Shown: positions 45,424-52,765 of the stretch, piece after piece | How the letters are laid out: the number at the start of each line of letters is the position of its first letter | Numbering within the stretch: the stretch's first letter is position 1 | Assembly (NCBI GenBank): GCA_947494565.1 | Contig: CANLVG010000004.1 | Location: 372,001-436,000 of the forward strand | Direction of reading: 5' to 3' | Source of the DNA: an uncultured Flavobacteriaceae bacterium | GTDB lineage: Bacteria; Bacteroidota; Bacteroidia; Flavobacteriales; Flavobacteriaceae | Length of the DNA stretch: 64,000 bases | Program-made: the position numbers and the translations under genes | Notes under the pieces: generated by a model | What the model saw: only the letters and a program-made list of their open reading frames with translations | Databases searched by the model: none | What the model was told of the DNA's origin: nothing

Positions 45424-45488
45424 CAAAAACACAACTTCTAAGTCTTTTGTGTGTAAAAAAGTTTGAAAAATAGACAAAAACACAACTT
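45424..45488. promoter_or_regulatory. Two 14-base direct repeats before the RHH gene, candidate operator
   Basis: caaaaacacaactt occurs at 45424-45437 and again at 45475-45488, 51 bases apart, with the second copy 26 bases before the RHH start codon. This is a plausible autoregulatory operator for the RHH protein that follows. Confidence 0.5.
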
Positions 45489-45514
45489 ATGTGTTATATG
45501 TAAAAGCAGGAAAC

Positions 45515-45658
45515 ATGGAATCCGAAACCAAATTACAGAGGCAAGTCTATCTCACAGTGGACAATATCGAAAAAATAAAGCGTGTATCGAAGACCCTGGG
45601 GATAACCTACTCCGGGTCTATCAATTATATGCTCAATAAAGTGAAACTACCGGAATGA
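45515..45658 (+). CDS. Ribbon-helix-helix-like small DNA-binding protein
   Basis: A 47-residue ORF starting MESETKLQRQVYLTVDNIEKI. The pattern of a short beta strand (QVYLTV) and two helices (DNIEKIKRVSKTLG and SGSINYMLNKV) fits the Arc/MetJ fold. It would bind DNA as a dimer. It lies after terL, where phages usually have the portal. It may regulate the tail genes. Confidence 0.6.
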   Translation: MESETKLQRQVYLTVDNIEKIKRVSKTLGITYSGSINYMLNKVKLPE

Positions 45659-45699
45659 ATGGCTTCTCAGTCTTAAGGAATTAAATCTCAAAAAAAGAT

Positions 45700-45840
45700 A
45701 TGAAGAATAAACAACGTCCCGATTTCTTGGAAATAGCTCTAGGAAAGGCAAGGGTAGCGAACGCAAAATATGAAGCGAAACACGGTAATCCCTTTATGAA
45801 GATCCTAAGGGATTCGGAACTATTTAAAAATAAGAAGTAA
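45700..45840 (+). CDS. Small basic protein before the tail-tube gene
   Basis: A 46-residue ORF starting MKNKQRPDFLEIALGKARVA and ending ELFKNKK. Its stop overlaps the next start (TAATG), which argues for translation. It occupies the space where phages hold head-tail connector genes but is far too small for one of those. The function is unknown. Confidence 0.6.
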   Translation: MKNKQRPDFLEIALGKARVANAKYEAKHGNPFMKILRDSELFKNKK

Positions 45841-46373
45841 TGGCAAGCAATTTAACTTCAGGCAGAAAAGAGCCTTGTAAGGATTCGGTAGGTGGTATCA
45901 AAAAGGCCATATTCCTTGATTATGTCGAGGCACCTTTCACTTTGACGGGAGGCCAGGGCACTGGGATCAATGTAGCCGTAACGGAGGTGTTCGAATACGA
46001 ACTACGCTCGGATAACAATACGTTCACCGAATCGGTAGTAAGTGACAAGAACGCCGGAACGACCATAAACACACAGACATCGGAAATCCGTTTGAAGAAG
46101 CAGACTTCCGCCACATCCAACGAGATAACCCTAATGGCGAACGGAAGACCGGTAATCGTACTTGTCGGTTATGACGGAAGCTATAAGGTAATGGGCTATA
46201 CGGAAGGTTGCGACCTTACCGGGTCGAATATTCAATCAGGTGGAGCTAAAGCGGATTTCAACGGTTACGATCTTACGTTTACCGCAATCGAAACTCAATT
46301 GGCACCACATCTCGATAGCGCGACCATTACAGCACTCGAAGCCCTGGTCAGCGCGAATCTAATAACAGTTTAA
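45840..46373 (+). CDS. Major tail tube-like protein
   Basis: A 177-residue, Thr/Gly-rich, beta-rich protein with a central VTEVFEYELRSDNNTFTESV and KAIFLDYVEA near the start. In Bacteroidota siphoviruses a protein of this size in this place (upstream of the tape measure) forms the tail tube. A capsid identity is less likely because of its size and its distance of two small genes from the tape measure. The call rests on context and composition. Confidence 0.6.
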   Translation: MASNLTSGRKEPCKDSVGGIKKAIFLDYVEAPFTLTGGQGTGINVAVTEVFEYELRSDNNTFTESVVSDKNAGTTINTQTSEIRLKKQTSATSNEITLMANGRPVIVLVGYDGSYKVMGYTEGCDLTGSNIQSGGAKADFNGYDLTFTAIETQLAPHLDSATITALEALVSANLITV

Positions 46374-46384
46374 ATAAAAGTATA

Positions 46385-46942
46385 ATGAAAATAGGATCAA
46401 GAAGAGAGGAGTATCTAAAATTGAATAAACTCCAGGATGAATTGGAGGCGATTTGTTCGGCACTGGTAGAGAAGGCAAAAAAGATACTTGATGTCACGCA
46501 AATTGATGACCATCAAGCCTTGTATACTACGGGGTTGGAGTACATTCAAAACGAGTTTTTCAATAGGTTCGGGGCAAATGAGCCTCCCCATATAGATAAA
46601 CTAAGGTTTATGCTTTCCAAGTTCGATGTGGATACCGTGGAAATAAACCGATTGACCAGTGCTATCAATAATCTCGTTAAGAAGTTTTACAGGCACCCTC
46701 CGGTATTTTCCGCTATAGGTGTGACCAGTGGTTTTGCCGAAAGTGATTTTGACTATATACTGGATGAAAGTAAGCGCGACGAGTATGAAGCGCTGACCGC
46801 CTTTTTGGATGCAGCACGTGCTCTGAAGGACAATTATCATACAGGAGGTAGTATAGGCATTCTAAGATTCCACGACGGACTTCAATGGGATACTAGCCGT
46901 ATTTTTCCTGAAATCAATCCATACAAGTTCGCCCAGAGATAG
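46385..46942 (+). CDS. Tail-region protein, possible tail assembly chaperone
   Basis: A 185-residue, mostly helical acidic protein. It begins MKIGSRREEYLKLNKLQDEL and has no recognised motif. Its position between tail tube and tape measure matches the first of the two chaperone genes of long-tailed phages. A hairpin follows the stop codon. The function is inferred from order only. Confidence 0.55.
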   Translation: MKIGSRREEYLKLNKLQDELEAICSALVEKAKKILDVTQIDDHQALYTTGLEYIQNEFFNRFGANEPPHIDKLRFMLSKFDVDTVEINRLTSAINNLVKKFYRHPPVFSAIGVTSGFAESDFDYILDESKRDEYEALTAFLDAARALKDNYHTGGSIGILRFHDGLQWDTSRIFPEINPYKFAQR

Positions 46943-46989
46943 GAACAATTCAAGATTTTACTGATTGCTTCATTTTTTTATTATTAACC

Positions 46990-47018
46990 ATCCCCCTTGC
47001 TGTTATGGTGAGGGGGAT
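46990..47018 (+). other. Hairpin between the two tail-region genes
   Basis: The stem atccccc / gggggat has a 15-base loop and is followed by an A-run rather than a T-run. It is not a canonical terminator; it may tune the level of the downstream gene or protect mRNA. Confidence 0.45.
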
Positions 47019-47032
47019 TTAAAAAAAATCTT

Positions 47033-47302
47033 ATGCCTCGTGTCAAGAAAAAACAAATTCAGGTTAAGGACTATGTTGATTTCTCTATCGATGAGATTAT
47101 TACGGAGTTTACAAAGCTTAATGAGTTGAGCATGACGAATCTCGATCTCGGCCCTATTGAGATAATGACCCAGAGCTTCCACATAATATCGGAGCAATTG
47201 GAACTTATCGAGGAAATGAAAAGAAGAACAGGATTGAACAACAGGGAGCTTAACTCATTGTTCCCTAAAATCGATAAGAGCCAATGGTTACCAAGACAAT
47301 AA
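47033..47302 (+). CDS. Small tail-region protein before the tape measure
   Basis: An 89-residue protein starting MPRVKKKQIQVKDYVDFSID with a likely helical body (IEEMKRRTGLNNRELNS). It overlaps the tape-measure start by 19 bases. By position it would be the second chaperone-type gene, though no slippery frameshift site links it to the previous gene. The function is not recognised. Confidence 0.55.
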   Translation: MPRVKKKQIQVKDYVDFSIDEIITEFTKLNELSMTNLDLGPIEIMTQSFHIISEQLELIEEMKRRTGLNNRELNSLFPKIDKSQWLPRQ

Positions 47303-48780
47303 CGATAAACGTTCAGGACGGGGAACTCGACGAACTGAACAAGGATCTCCAAAAGACCAAATCGAATATCGACAAAGTAGAGGACTCCGCGCAGAAAGCG
47401 GACGGGGGCCTCAAGAAAGTCGGGGAGAACAGCGGGGCCATAGCCACGTTGGACGCGCTCACAGGTGGGGCCGCCTCCAGGATACGTGACGCTGCCGAGG
47501 CAAGTAAGCTGCTCTCCTTCAATTTAAGGGGCGTTCAAGCCGCAATCGCAGCGACCGGTATAGGTGCGTTCGTTGTGGCCTTGGGCCTAGTCGTTGCCTA
47601 TTGGGACGACATAAAGGGCGCGGTCACCGGTATCAATTCGGATCTTAACGACCAGATCGAGCTACAGGCGCAAATAACGGACGAGGCCCGCTTCCAATTA
47701 AAGTCCCATGAGGCTGGTGAAAATGTCCTTCGTTTGCAAGGGAAGACGGAGAGAGAGATCATCGAATTAAAGAAAGAACGCATCCAACAGGTGCTCGATA
47801 CTACGAAAGTCGAGCTTGAGTACCAGAAACAACAATTGGAGGGCCAACTTGAGGCCGAGAAGAACGCTAAAACCATATTTTATGCGGTAACGGAAGCCGG
47901 GAACCAGTTCTTTACGTTCATCGCGCGGGGTATGGACTCATTGTTGTCCAACCTTGGTATAGATATAGGGCTTGAGGGCAAGGTAGGCGAGATCCGTGGC
48001 AGTGTCTTCGACTCTTTGTTCGGAAGTGCCGAATCGATAGAGACCCGTAAAAAGGAGATCAATGAGCTGACCCTTGCTATCATAGGCCAACAGGACAAAC
48101 TGGCCGCTATGGAGCTTGCTAGGCAAGGTGAAGGCTCCAGGGGGCCGGATCAAGAGGCCGTAGCGATCCTTCCATTAACGGGATTGGCCGGCTTCGATAG
48201 CCTTGACCAGACCCTTAGTGCCGAATTCGATGCTATTTTTCTTGCGGAGACCGCTAGAACCAACCTTGAAAGGGAGCAGAGCGAAATCAGGAAGACCATA
48301 GCCGAAGGGGAGAAAGAGGCAAAGATATTGGCCCTTCAACAAGTGGGCGCGATATTCGAGAACCTATCCAGTATTGCCGGCAAACAGACCGAGGTAGGCA
48401 AGGCATTGGCCGTGGCCTCTACGCTGATCAATACCTTTGTTTCGGCGACCTTGGCATATAAGGCGGGACTTGAAACGGGAGGGCCGCTAGGGATCGCATT
48501 AGGGATCGCCTCATCGGCCGCTGCGGTAGCTGCCGGACTTCAGAACGTGAAGAAGATACAGCAGGTAAAAGTGCCAGGCGGTGGTGGTGGCGGATCCATT
48601 GGGAATACGCCTAGCACACCACCTGCGTTCAATGTCGTAGAGAGCAATGCCCAAAATCAATTGAACCAAAGTTTATTGGAGCAGAACGATCAACCGGTTC
48701 AGGCATTCGTTGTAGAGGGTCATGTGACGACTGCCCAGGAATTGAGAAGGAATGCGATAGAAAGCAGTAGTTTAGGGTAA
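47284..48780 (+). CDS. Tape measure protein
   Basis: A 498-residue protein with an N-terminal coiled coil (DELNKDLQKTKSNIDKVEDS), a hydrophobic stretch near residues 78-100 (AIAATGIGAFVVALGLVVAYW), a long central coiled coil with KKERIQQVLDTTKVELEYQK near 165, an Ala/Gly-rich segment near 385-415 and a glycine-run linker (GGGGGS). These features fit a phage tail length ruler. By the usual rule of about 0.15 nm per residue it would set a tail of about 75 nm. No tail-tip genes follow. Confidence 0.82.
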   Translation: MVTKTITINVQDGELDELNKDLQKTKSNIDKVEDSAQKADGGLKKVGENSGAIATLDALTGGAASRIRDAAEASKLLSFNLRGVQAAIAATGIGAFVVALGLVVAYWDDIKGAVTGINSDLNDQIELQAQITDEARFQLKSHEAGENVLRLQGKTEREIIELKKERIQQVLDTTKVELEYQKQQLEGQLEAEKNAKTIFYAVTEAGNQFFTFIARGMDSLLSNLGIDIGLEGKVGEIRGSVFDSLFGSAESIETRKKEINELTLAIIGQQDKLAAMELARQGEGSRGPDQEAVAILPLTGLAGFDSLDQTLSAEFDAIFLAETARTNLEREQSEIRKTIAEGEKEAKILALQQVGAIFENLSSIAGKQTEVGKALAVASTLINTFVSATLAYKAGLETGGPLGIALGIASSAAAVAAGLQNVKKIQQVKVPGGGGGGSIGNTPSTPPAFNVVESNAQNQLNQSLLEQNDQPVQAFVVEGHVTTAQELRRNAIESSSLG

Positions 48781-48787
48781 TTTACAA

Positions 48788-49363
48788 TTATTCAAAGCCA
48801 TTGTTTAAAATCGAATTTCTTAAGTTATAGATTTTATAAATATCTCTGTCGATTTTCAAAGCATCAATTGCGTCTCGGTAATTGTCAATATCCGTTATAA
48901 AGAATTCAATCATTTCGCTTCTTTCAAGCTTTGTATTTGATGTATATAGATCCATACGAATACTCAACAAAAAATCAGCAATCAAGGAAAGCATAATAAC
49001 TGAGTAAGAATTGTCATCTTCTCGAATATTGTCCACATCTGCATTGAACATTGATTGCATTAGTACGTTGAAGGATCTTACTACTTGGTCGGAACCAAAT
49101 GTTGTCAAGTTAAAAGCTGCGGTTTTATACTTCACCGATAGCAACTTTTTAGATCCGTCATCTTTCTCTCTTTTGCTGGCAGTAAATGTAAATAAGATTA
49201 TATATGGTTCTAATAAAGTTCTATAAGTCTCAATTTTAAAATCCCTTGTCCTTTCTTCTGCCAATAACTTATCTTCTCTCTTGGATTTAAGATACCAAGT
49301 GATCAAACCGCCTCCGAATATTATTATCTGAGCCGCAAAAACAATTACCAATTCCTTAACCAT
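48788..49363 (-). CDS. Single-pass membrane protein of unknown function (cargo)
   Basis: A 191-residue protein with one N-terminal membrane segment (LVIVFAAQIIIFGGGLITWYL) and a cytosolic helical domain rich in charged residues. It is transcribed alone, opposite to the tail genes, from a good promoter at 49428-49458. In phage-related elements such lone genes are often cargo that protects the host, but nothing in the sequence proves that. No enzyme motif is seen. Confidence 0.65.
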   Translation of the reverse strand: MVKELVIVFAAQIIIFGGGLITWYLKSKREDKLLAEERTRDFKIETYRTLLEPYIILFTFTASKREKDDGSKKLLSVKYKTAAFNLTTFGSDQVVRSFNVLMQSMFNADVDNIREDDNSYSVIMLSLIADFLLSIRMDLYTSNTKLERSEMIEFFITDIDNYRDAIDALKIDRDIYKIYNLRNSILNNGFE

Positions 49364-49427
49364 GGGTCTTAAGTTTTATGAATGAAATTCAATGTAGTAT
49401 TCGTATTTCATCAATTTATGATAAAAA

Positions 49428-49458
49428 CAAAAATAATTCGTAGTAAATAACTTCCAAA
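49428..49458 (-). promoter_or_regulatory. Strong Bacteroidota-type promoter for the membrane protein gene
   Basis: On the minus strand TTG (49456-49458), 20 bases, then TATTTTTG (49428-49435), a full match to TTG-n20-TAnnTTTG. It reads toward the membrane protein gene, 65 bases away. Confidence 0.65.
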
Positions 49459-49544
49459 GTGAATGAATGCGAATCGCATCCTTCGCCGATAAAATTACGG
49501 TAGCAAAAACCACGTTCCAAGTAAGTGAGTGTAAATAGAGGGGG

Positions 49545-49709
49545 TTCCAAAACGGAACGCCGCCCGCAAATAAGGGATGTCCTAAAATGGGGCATACCCA
49601 TCTCGTGGGCACGCTACCAGAGCGTAGCCACCCGGCGGCGATGTTTCCCGATTAGTTGGGAAAGGGAAATATTTCTCTCTACTGCGGCCGTACCCAATGG
49701 TGGGGACGG
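49545..49709. ncRNA. Candidate structured RNA or folded DNA repeat
   Basis: Five perfect or near-perfect hairpins lie in 165 bases: gttcc/ggaac (49545-49559), atgtcc/gggcat (49578-49596), cccat/gtggg (49598-49610), acgct/agcgt (49612-49626) and tttccc/gggaaa (49645-49664). A 7-bp helix, cgccgcc 49559-49565 with ggcggcg 49635-49641, closes the middle three into a multibranch junction. A last stem, ccgt-ccc / ggg-acgg, is at 49688-49709. Strand is unknown. It could be a regulatory RNA, a guide-RNA relic or a dispersed repeat. Confidence 0.5.
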
Positions 49710-49737
49710 AAAAGGACAAGGGTTTGATGAAAAGTGG

Positions 49738-49971
49738 TTAAATGATGATTTCCCCAGCATACTTTTCCATCCTTTGGCCATGTCCGAACGGATGTAGTCC
49801 AAGTATTTTTTCAGTTTCAACACATAGCTCTATCTCAACAAAGAATTTGTGCAATGCGTATAAAGTAAACTTACAATCTATGCTGCTATAATTATTTAAG
49901 TGTGTTCCATTATCCCAGAGCTCGTCCCACTGCTTTTCCGTAGTTAGGGATAAAAAATTTTCTAAAGTCAT
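49738..49971 (-). CDS. Small protein encoded behind the SRAP gene
   Basis: A 77-residue ORF starting MTLENFLSLTTEKQWDELWD, 20 bases after the SRAP stop and in the same direction, so probably one operon. It is acidic with several Trp, Cys and aromatic residues and has no recognised domain. It may work with the SRAP protein, but that is inference from position. Confidence 0.55.
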   Translation of the reverse strand: MTLENFLSLTTEKQWDELWDNGTHLNNYSSIDCKFTLYALHKFFVEIELCVETEKILGLHPFGHGQRMEKYAGEIII

Positions 49972-49991
49972 TTGGTCAGTAGTTTAAAGGA

Positions 49992-50810
49992 TTAGCCGAA
50001 TAGATCCTGTTGTGGTTTGTTCTCATAATCGATAGCGATTTCCAAATGATGCACCGGTGTTGTGATATCCGGTCTGTTCGATTCTACTTTCGGCCTATAG
50101 AGATCCCTACTAATGGGCTGGGCATAGATAAGTTCGTCCGGCATATCATTATCGATCAAATTTTCAAGGTCGCTTCGTGATGAGCTACTATCCAACCATC
50201 CCTCAACCTGATCATCATGTAATATTACCGGCCTTCTTTTTTTAGTGTGGTGGATCTTTTCAAAGAGAGGTGTCGCGGGTTTGGTGATTATAGCGAACGT
50301 GGCATGCCCGTCCTTTGTAAAACTGTAGATTCCCGCAAGTTTCGTTACTTCCTTATCCCTGCGCTCAAAGAAGAAGGGTATCGAAAACGGTTTTTTCACG
50401 TGGGTGACGCGATAGGGTTCGTAAAATCCCGTGACCGGTACGATACATCTTCTATTCTCGGCGCTATCCATGAACATACGCGAGGTAAATATCTTTTCAC
50501 TTGTGGCGTTCAGACCGGAACCCACTCCCCTTGTATCGGCATAATATCGTTCCGCATTCTCACCCAGTTCCCAACTTGGGATGAACCCCCACATCAAAGG
50601 CGCGAGGAATTTCGGGTTCTCCTGGGGCTGTATGGCCATTATAGGGTGAATGGATTCCTTTGTTCCGCCCTTCAACGATTGTTTGGCAAAACCGTTGATA
50701 TGGTATTGCTGAAGGTCGTCATCATCAAGGTATTCGGGTAGCTTAGCAACGGCGTTCAAGGCTTTCTCAAGTTCCGAAAGGGGCTTTCCCTGTTGGGTCG
50801 AATAACACAT
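49992..50810 (-). CDS. SOS-response-associated peptidase (SRAP / YedK / HMCES family)
   Basis: A 272-residue protein whose second residue is Cys (MCYSTQQGKP), the nucleophile that forms a covalent bond with abasic sites in single-stranded DNA. Other landmarks are LMWGFIPSW near residue 73, VPVTGFYEP near 128 (catalytic Glu) and IHHTKKRRPVIL near 187, where the usual motif is HxRMP. Family members protect abasic DNA. Carried by a mobile element it may protect its replicating DNA or resist base-excision-type defences. Confidence 0.88.
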   Translation of the reverse strand: MCYSTQQGKPLSELEKALNAVAKLPEYLDDDDLQQYHINGFAKQSLKGGTKESIHPIMAIQPQENPKFLAPLMWGFIPSWELGENAERYYADTRGVGSGLNATSEKIFTSRMFMDSAENRRCIVPVTGFYEPYRVTHVKKPFSIPFFFERRDKEVTKLAGIYSFTKDGHATFAIITKPATPLFEKIHHTKKRRPVILHDDQVEGWLDSSSSRSDLENLIDNDMPDELIYAQPISRDLYRPKVESNRPDITTPVHHLEIAIDYENKPQQDLFG

Positions 50811-50899
50811 GCTTATCGGTTTGGATTCAAGATAAATATTTTTGTGTTAAAACAGATTGTCTTCTTTCAAATTATGGAAATATACCTAATATTTGGAAT

Positions 50900-51184
50900 A
50901 TGTCCGAACCATACAATGTACATCAAGAGCTTATCGACCTTTGGGTCAGGCAGGCCATATATTTCGAAGGGGATTTTATGGTAAAGAACGCGGGCAGAAG
51001 TTATCTATCCGTGGTCAAGGGTAAAGCTGTGTTCTGTGACAATGGACATATCACCAACTACAAAAGAAAGCCAGAGGTATTGGAAAGGATATTACATGGA
51101 TTGGTAGACAGGTATCATAACTTCACCCATTGCGGATACTATTACTTTTATTCAAGAGGCGAATGGCAACGATTCAAGCCTTGA
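50900..51184 (+). CDS. Protein of unknown function
   Basis: A 94-residue ORF starting MSEPYNVHQELIDLWVRQAI, rich in Tyr and aromatic residues, with two Cys near residues 50 and 81. It lies divergent from the SRAP gene with about 90 bases between. It has no recognised family; it may be cargo. Confidence 0.55.
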   Translation: MSEPYNVHQELIDLWVRQAIYFEGDFMVKNAGRSYLSVVKGKAVFCDNGHITNYKRKPEVLERILHGLVDRYHNFTHCGYYYFYSRGEWQRFKP

Positions 51185-51282
51185 ATTAACGATGTTAAAT
51201 TTCCTATTTGATTGAAAATGTTCTTTTTAAATAATAATTTTAGGAAGATCCAGTTATCAATTAAACTTAAAAACAAAAACCA

Positions 51283-51612
51283 ATGGGAAAATTCGAAATC
51301 AAAAAGGACAAATCCGGCCAGTTCAGGTTCAACCTTAAGGCGGGTAACGGCCAAGTAATCTTAAGTAGCGAAGCCTACAAAACAAAATCATCCTGTGACA
51401 ACGGTATCGAATCCGTTAGGAAGAATTCGCAAGATGACGGGAAATACGATAGGAAAACCGCAAAGGACGGAAGTCCGTATTTTAATCTAAAGGCATCAAA
51501 CGGACAGGTTATAGGAAGTAGTGAGATGTATTCAGGTACGTCCGCTATGGAAAACGGAATAGCCTCTGTGAAAAAGAACGCTCCAGATGCTACGATAACT
51601 GACAATTCGTAG
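51283..51612 (+). CDS. DUF1508 (YegP-like) two-repeat protein
   Basis: A 109-residue protein made of two tandem DUF1508 repeats: GKFEIKKDKSGQFRFNL...NGIESVRKN and a second with DGSPYFNLKASNGQVIG...NGIASVKKN. YegP-like proteins are small beta-rich domains of unclear function, common in bacteria and in mobile elements. It ends before a clear intrinsic terminator at 51658-51687. Probably a cargo gene. Confidence 0.85.
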   Translation: MGKFEIKKDKSGQFRFNLKAGNGQVILSSEAYKTKSSCDNGIESVRKNSQDDGKYDRKTAKDGSPYFNLKASNGQVIGSSEMYSGTSAMENGIASVKKNAPDATITDNS

Positions 51613-51657
51613 TATATTTGAATTCACTCATTATATCCCATAGGGTTATAATATGAA

Positions 51658-51687
51658 AGGCGGCCCCGCTAATGGCCGTCTTTTTTT
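51658..51687 (+). terminator. Intrinsic terminator after the DUF1508 gene
   Basis: An 8-bp GC-rich stem (51658-51665 with 51674-51681) is followed by a run of seven T. It also touches the end of the convergent XRE gene. Confidence 0.85.
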
Positions 51688-51973
51688 ATTCTCCTTTCGT
51701 AAGCTCAAGCAGCTTTTCAAGATCTTCTGTCGAGCCAACTTCGTGAATTATGTTTCCAACTTTTACGAAACCCTTAATCGCAATGTCCTCGTTCGAAGAA
51801 ACAAAGAAGTCTTTTACATCTACTCTCAGGACTTCGGCGATTTTACCCAAGGTTTCAATCGTGGGGTTACCATTTATATTTCTACTCAACGACACCCTAT
51901 TGATGCCTAAGGTATTGGCGATTTCCTCCATCGAAATTCCTTTCTCCTTCGCGACTTCCTTTATTCTCAACAC
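51686..51973 (-). CDS. XRE-family repressor-like regulator
   Basis: A 95-residue protein with an XRE helix-turn-helix (ISMEEIANTLGINRVSLSRN, then INGNPTIETLGKIAEVL) in the first 55 residues and a short C-terminal segment (VGNIIHEVGSTEDLEKLL). It is divergent from the right-hand operon, the classic layout of a lysogeny-type switch. It probably represses the rightward promoter at 52047-52077 and its own. Confidence 0.85.
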   Translation of the reverse strand: MLRIKEVAKEKGISMEEIANTLGINRVSLSRNINGNPTIETLGKIAEVLRVDVKDFFVSSNEDIAIKGFVKVGNIIHEVGSTEDLEKLLELTKGE

Positions 51974-51985
51974 TGTATATGGATT

Positions 51986-52110
51986 AACAATTAACTATAC
52001 AAAGTTACAAATTAAATATAATTTAACATTAAATAGTTAAATATATTTGGACACTTAACTTTTAAATGCTACATTTGAATTATAATTATAACATTAAAGA
52101 GTTAATTGTT
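51986..52110. promoter_or_regulatory. Divergent switch region with GTTAA/TTAAC operator-like repeats
   Basis: Perfect inverted 10-base elements aacaattaac (51986-51995) and gttaattgtt (52101-52110) flank the region, and atttaac / gttaaat (52021-52027, 52036-52042) forms an inverted pair. A further TTAAC lies near 52055. The rightward promoter is TTG (52047-52049), 20 bases, TACATTTG (52070-52077), a full consensus match. The leftward -7 box is TAACTTTG on the minus strand (52000-52007). The repeats overlap or flank both promoters. Confidence 0.65.
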
Positions 52111-52124
52111 TAAAAACCACCATC

Positions 52125-52433
52125 ATGGACAAATCACATTTATTCAAGCAGGCCTGGGTAATCGCAAAGGCGACAGGCAAATCATTTCGTATCGCTCTTG
52201 TAAAGGCATGGAGCATCTATAAACTTAAAAAGGAAATGCTCAAGCGCAAGGTAAAGATAGCGTACGAGAAAAAGGACGGCAGCCTACGCTATGCGATGGC
52301 CACCATGCAAACGAAGTTCCTAGGGGACATCAAAGGGTTGCGCGCACCTAATCCCAAAGTAGTAACGTACTATGACCTTGATTCAATGGCGTTCCGTTGC
52401 TTCAAGGCGGAGAATCTAATCCAAGTATACTAA
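52125..52433 (+). CDS. DUF2693/WYL_2-like small beta-barrel protein
   Basis: A 102-residue protein. The N-terminal half is basic (MDKSHLFKQAWVIAKATG), and the rest is an SH3-like segment (VKIAYEKKDGSLRYAMATMQ, then TYYDLDSMAFRCF) of the type seen in Bacteroidota phages and plasmids. It is the first gene of the operon repressed by the XRE protein. It may bind nucleic acid. Confidence in the fold is moderate. Confidence 0.7.
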   Translation: MDKSHLFKQAWVIAKATGKSFRIALVKAWSIYKLKKEMLKRKVKIAYEKKDGSLRYAMATMQTKFLGDIKGLRAPNPKVVTYYDLDSMAFRCFKAENLIQVY

Positions 52434-52444
52434 AACCCATTAAT

Positions 52445-52765
52445 ATGAAAACAAACATTTCAAAAGAGAAGGCTATTGCGCTTTTGACCAACGTATTCAA
52501 GCACAACGACATGGCAACGGCCATATCAAAGCTTGCCGGCAACGTGATACATAACAACTACCCGTTGCTGTGGGACTATATCGAGCCGATATTCGGATTT
52601 GACCCGGACAATCTGGAGTTTCCCGCCTCCAACCATTACCTGGACTTGTTCTTTACGGTTTCAAGATTGGATTCCAATGCAAAGGAAAGAGCAAAGGTCT
52701 ATTACGCCAACATGGCGGACTTCGTCAAATCAAGGATCGAAACTATTAAAACAACTAAATCATGA
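52445..52765 (+). CDS. Protein of unknown function in the switch operon
   Basis: A 106-residue helical protein starting MKTNISKEKAIALLTNVFKH. The start at 52445 is preferred over one 16 codons upstream because it avoids overlap with the previous gene. It overlaps the next gene by 4 bases. No family is recognised. Confidence 0.65.
   Translation: MKTNISKEKAIALLTNVFKHNDMATAISKLAGNVIHNNYPLLWDYIEPIFGFDPDNLEFPASNHYLDLFFTVSRLDSNAKERAKVYYANMADFVKSRIETIKTTKS

Larger units (their letters stand above)
49364..49737. other. 374-base gap with promoter and structured segment, no confident gene
   Basis: This region contains the leftward promoter at 49428-49458 and a GC-rich folded segment at 49545-49709. 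Reading frames on the minus strand across it look like chance frames: they share composition with the repeat and show no family. I do not call them genes. Confidence 0.6.

Noticed and set aside
45840-46373. Reading the tail-tube-like protein as a small major capsid protein
   Set aside because: The size, beta-rich Thr/Gly composition and place just upstream of chaperone-like and tape-measure genes fit a tube better; kept as a point to test by structure prediction.
49376-49612. Minus-strand open frames of 60-80 codons across the structured segment
   Set aside because: They follow the folded repeat sequence, several frames are open at once, and none has a protein-like pattern; the segment is better explained by RNA or DNA structure.
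49545-49709. Retron or IscB-type guide RNA locus
   Set aside because: No reverse transcriptase, HNH or RuvC-like protein gene is encoded nearby.
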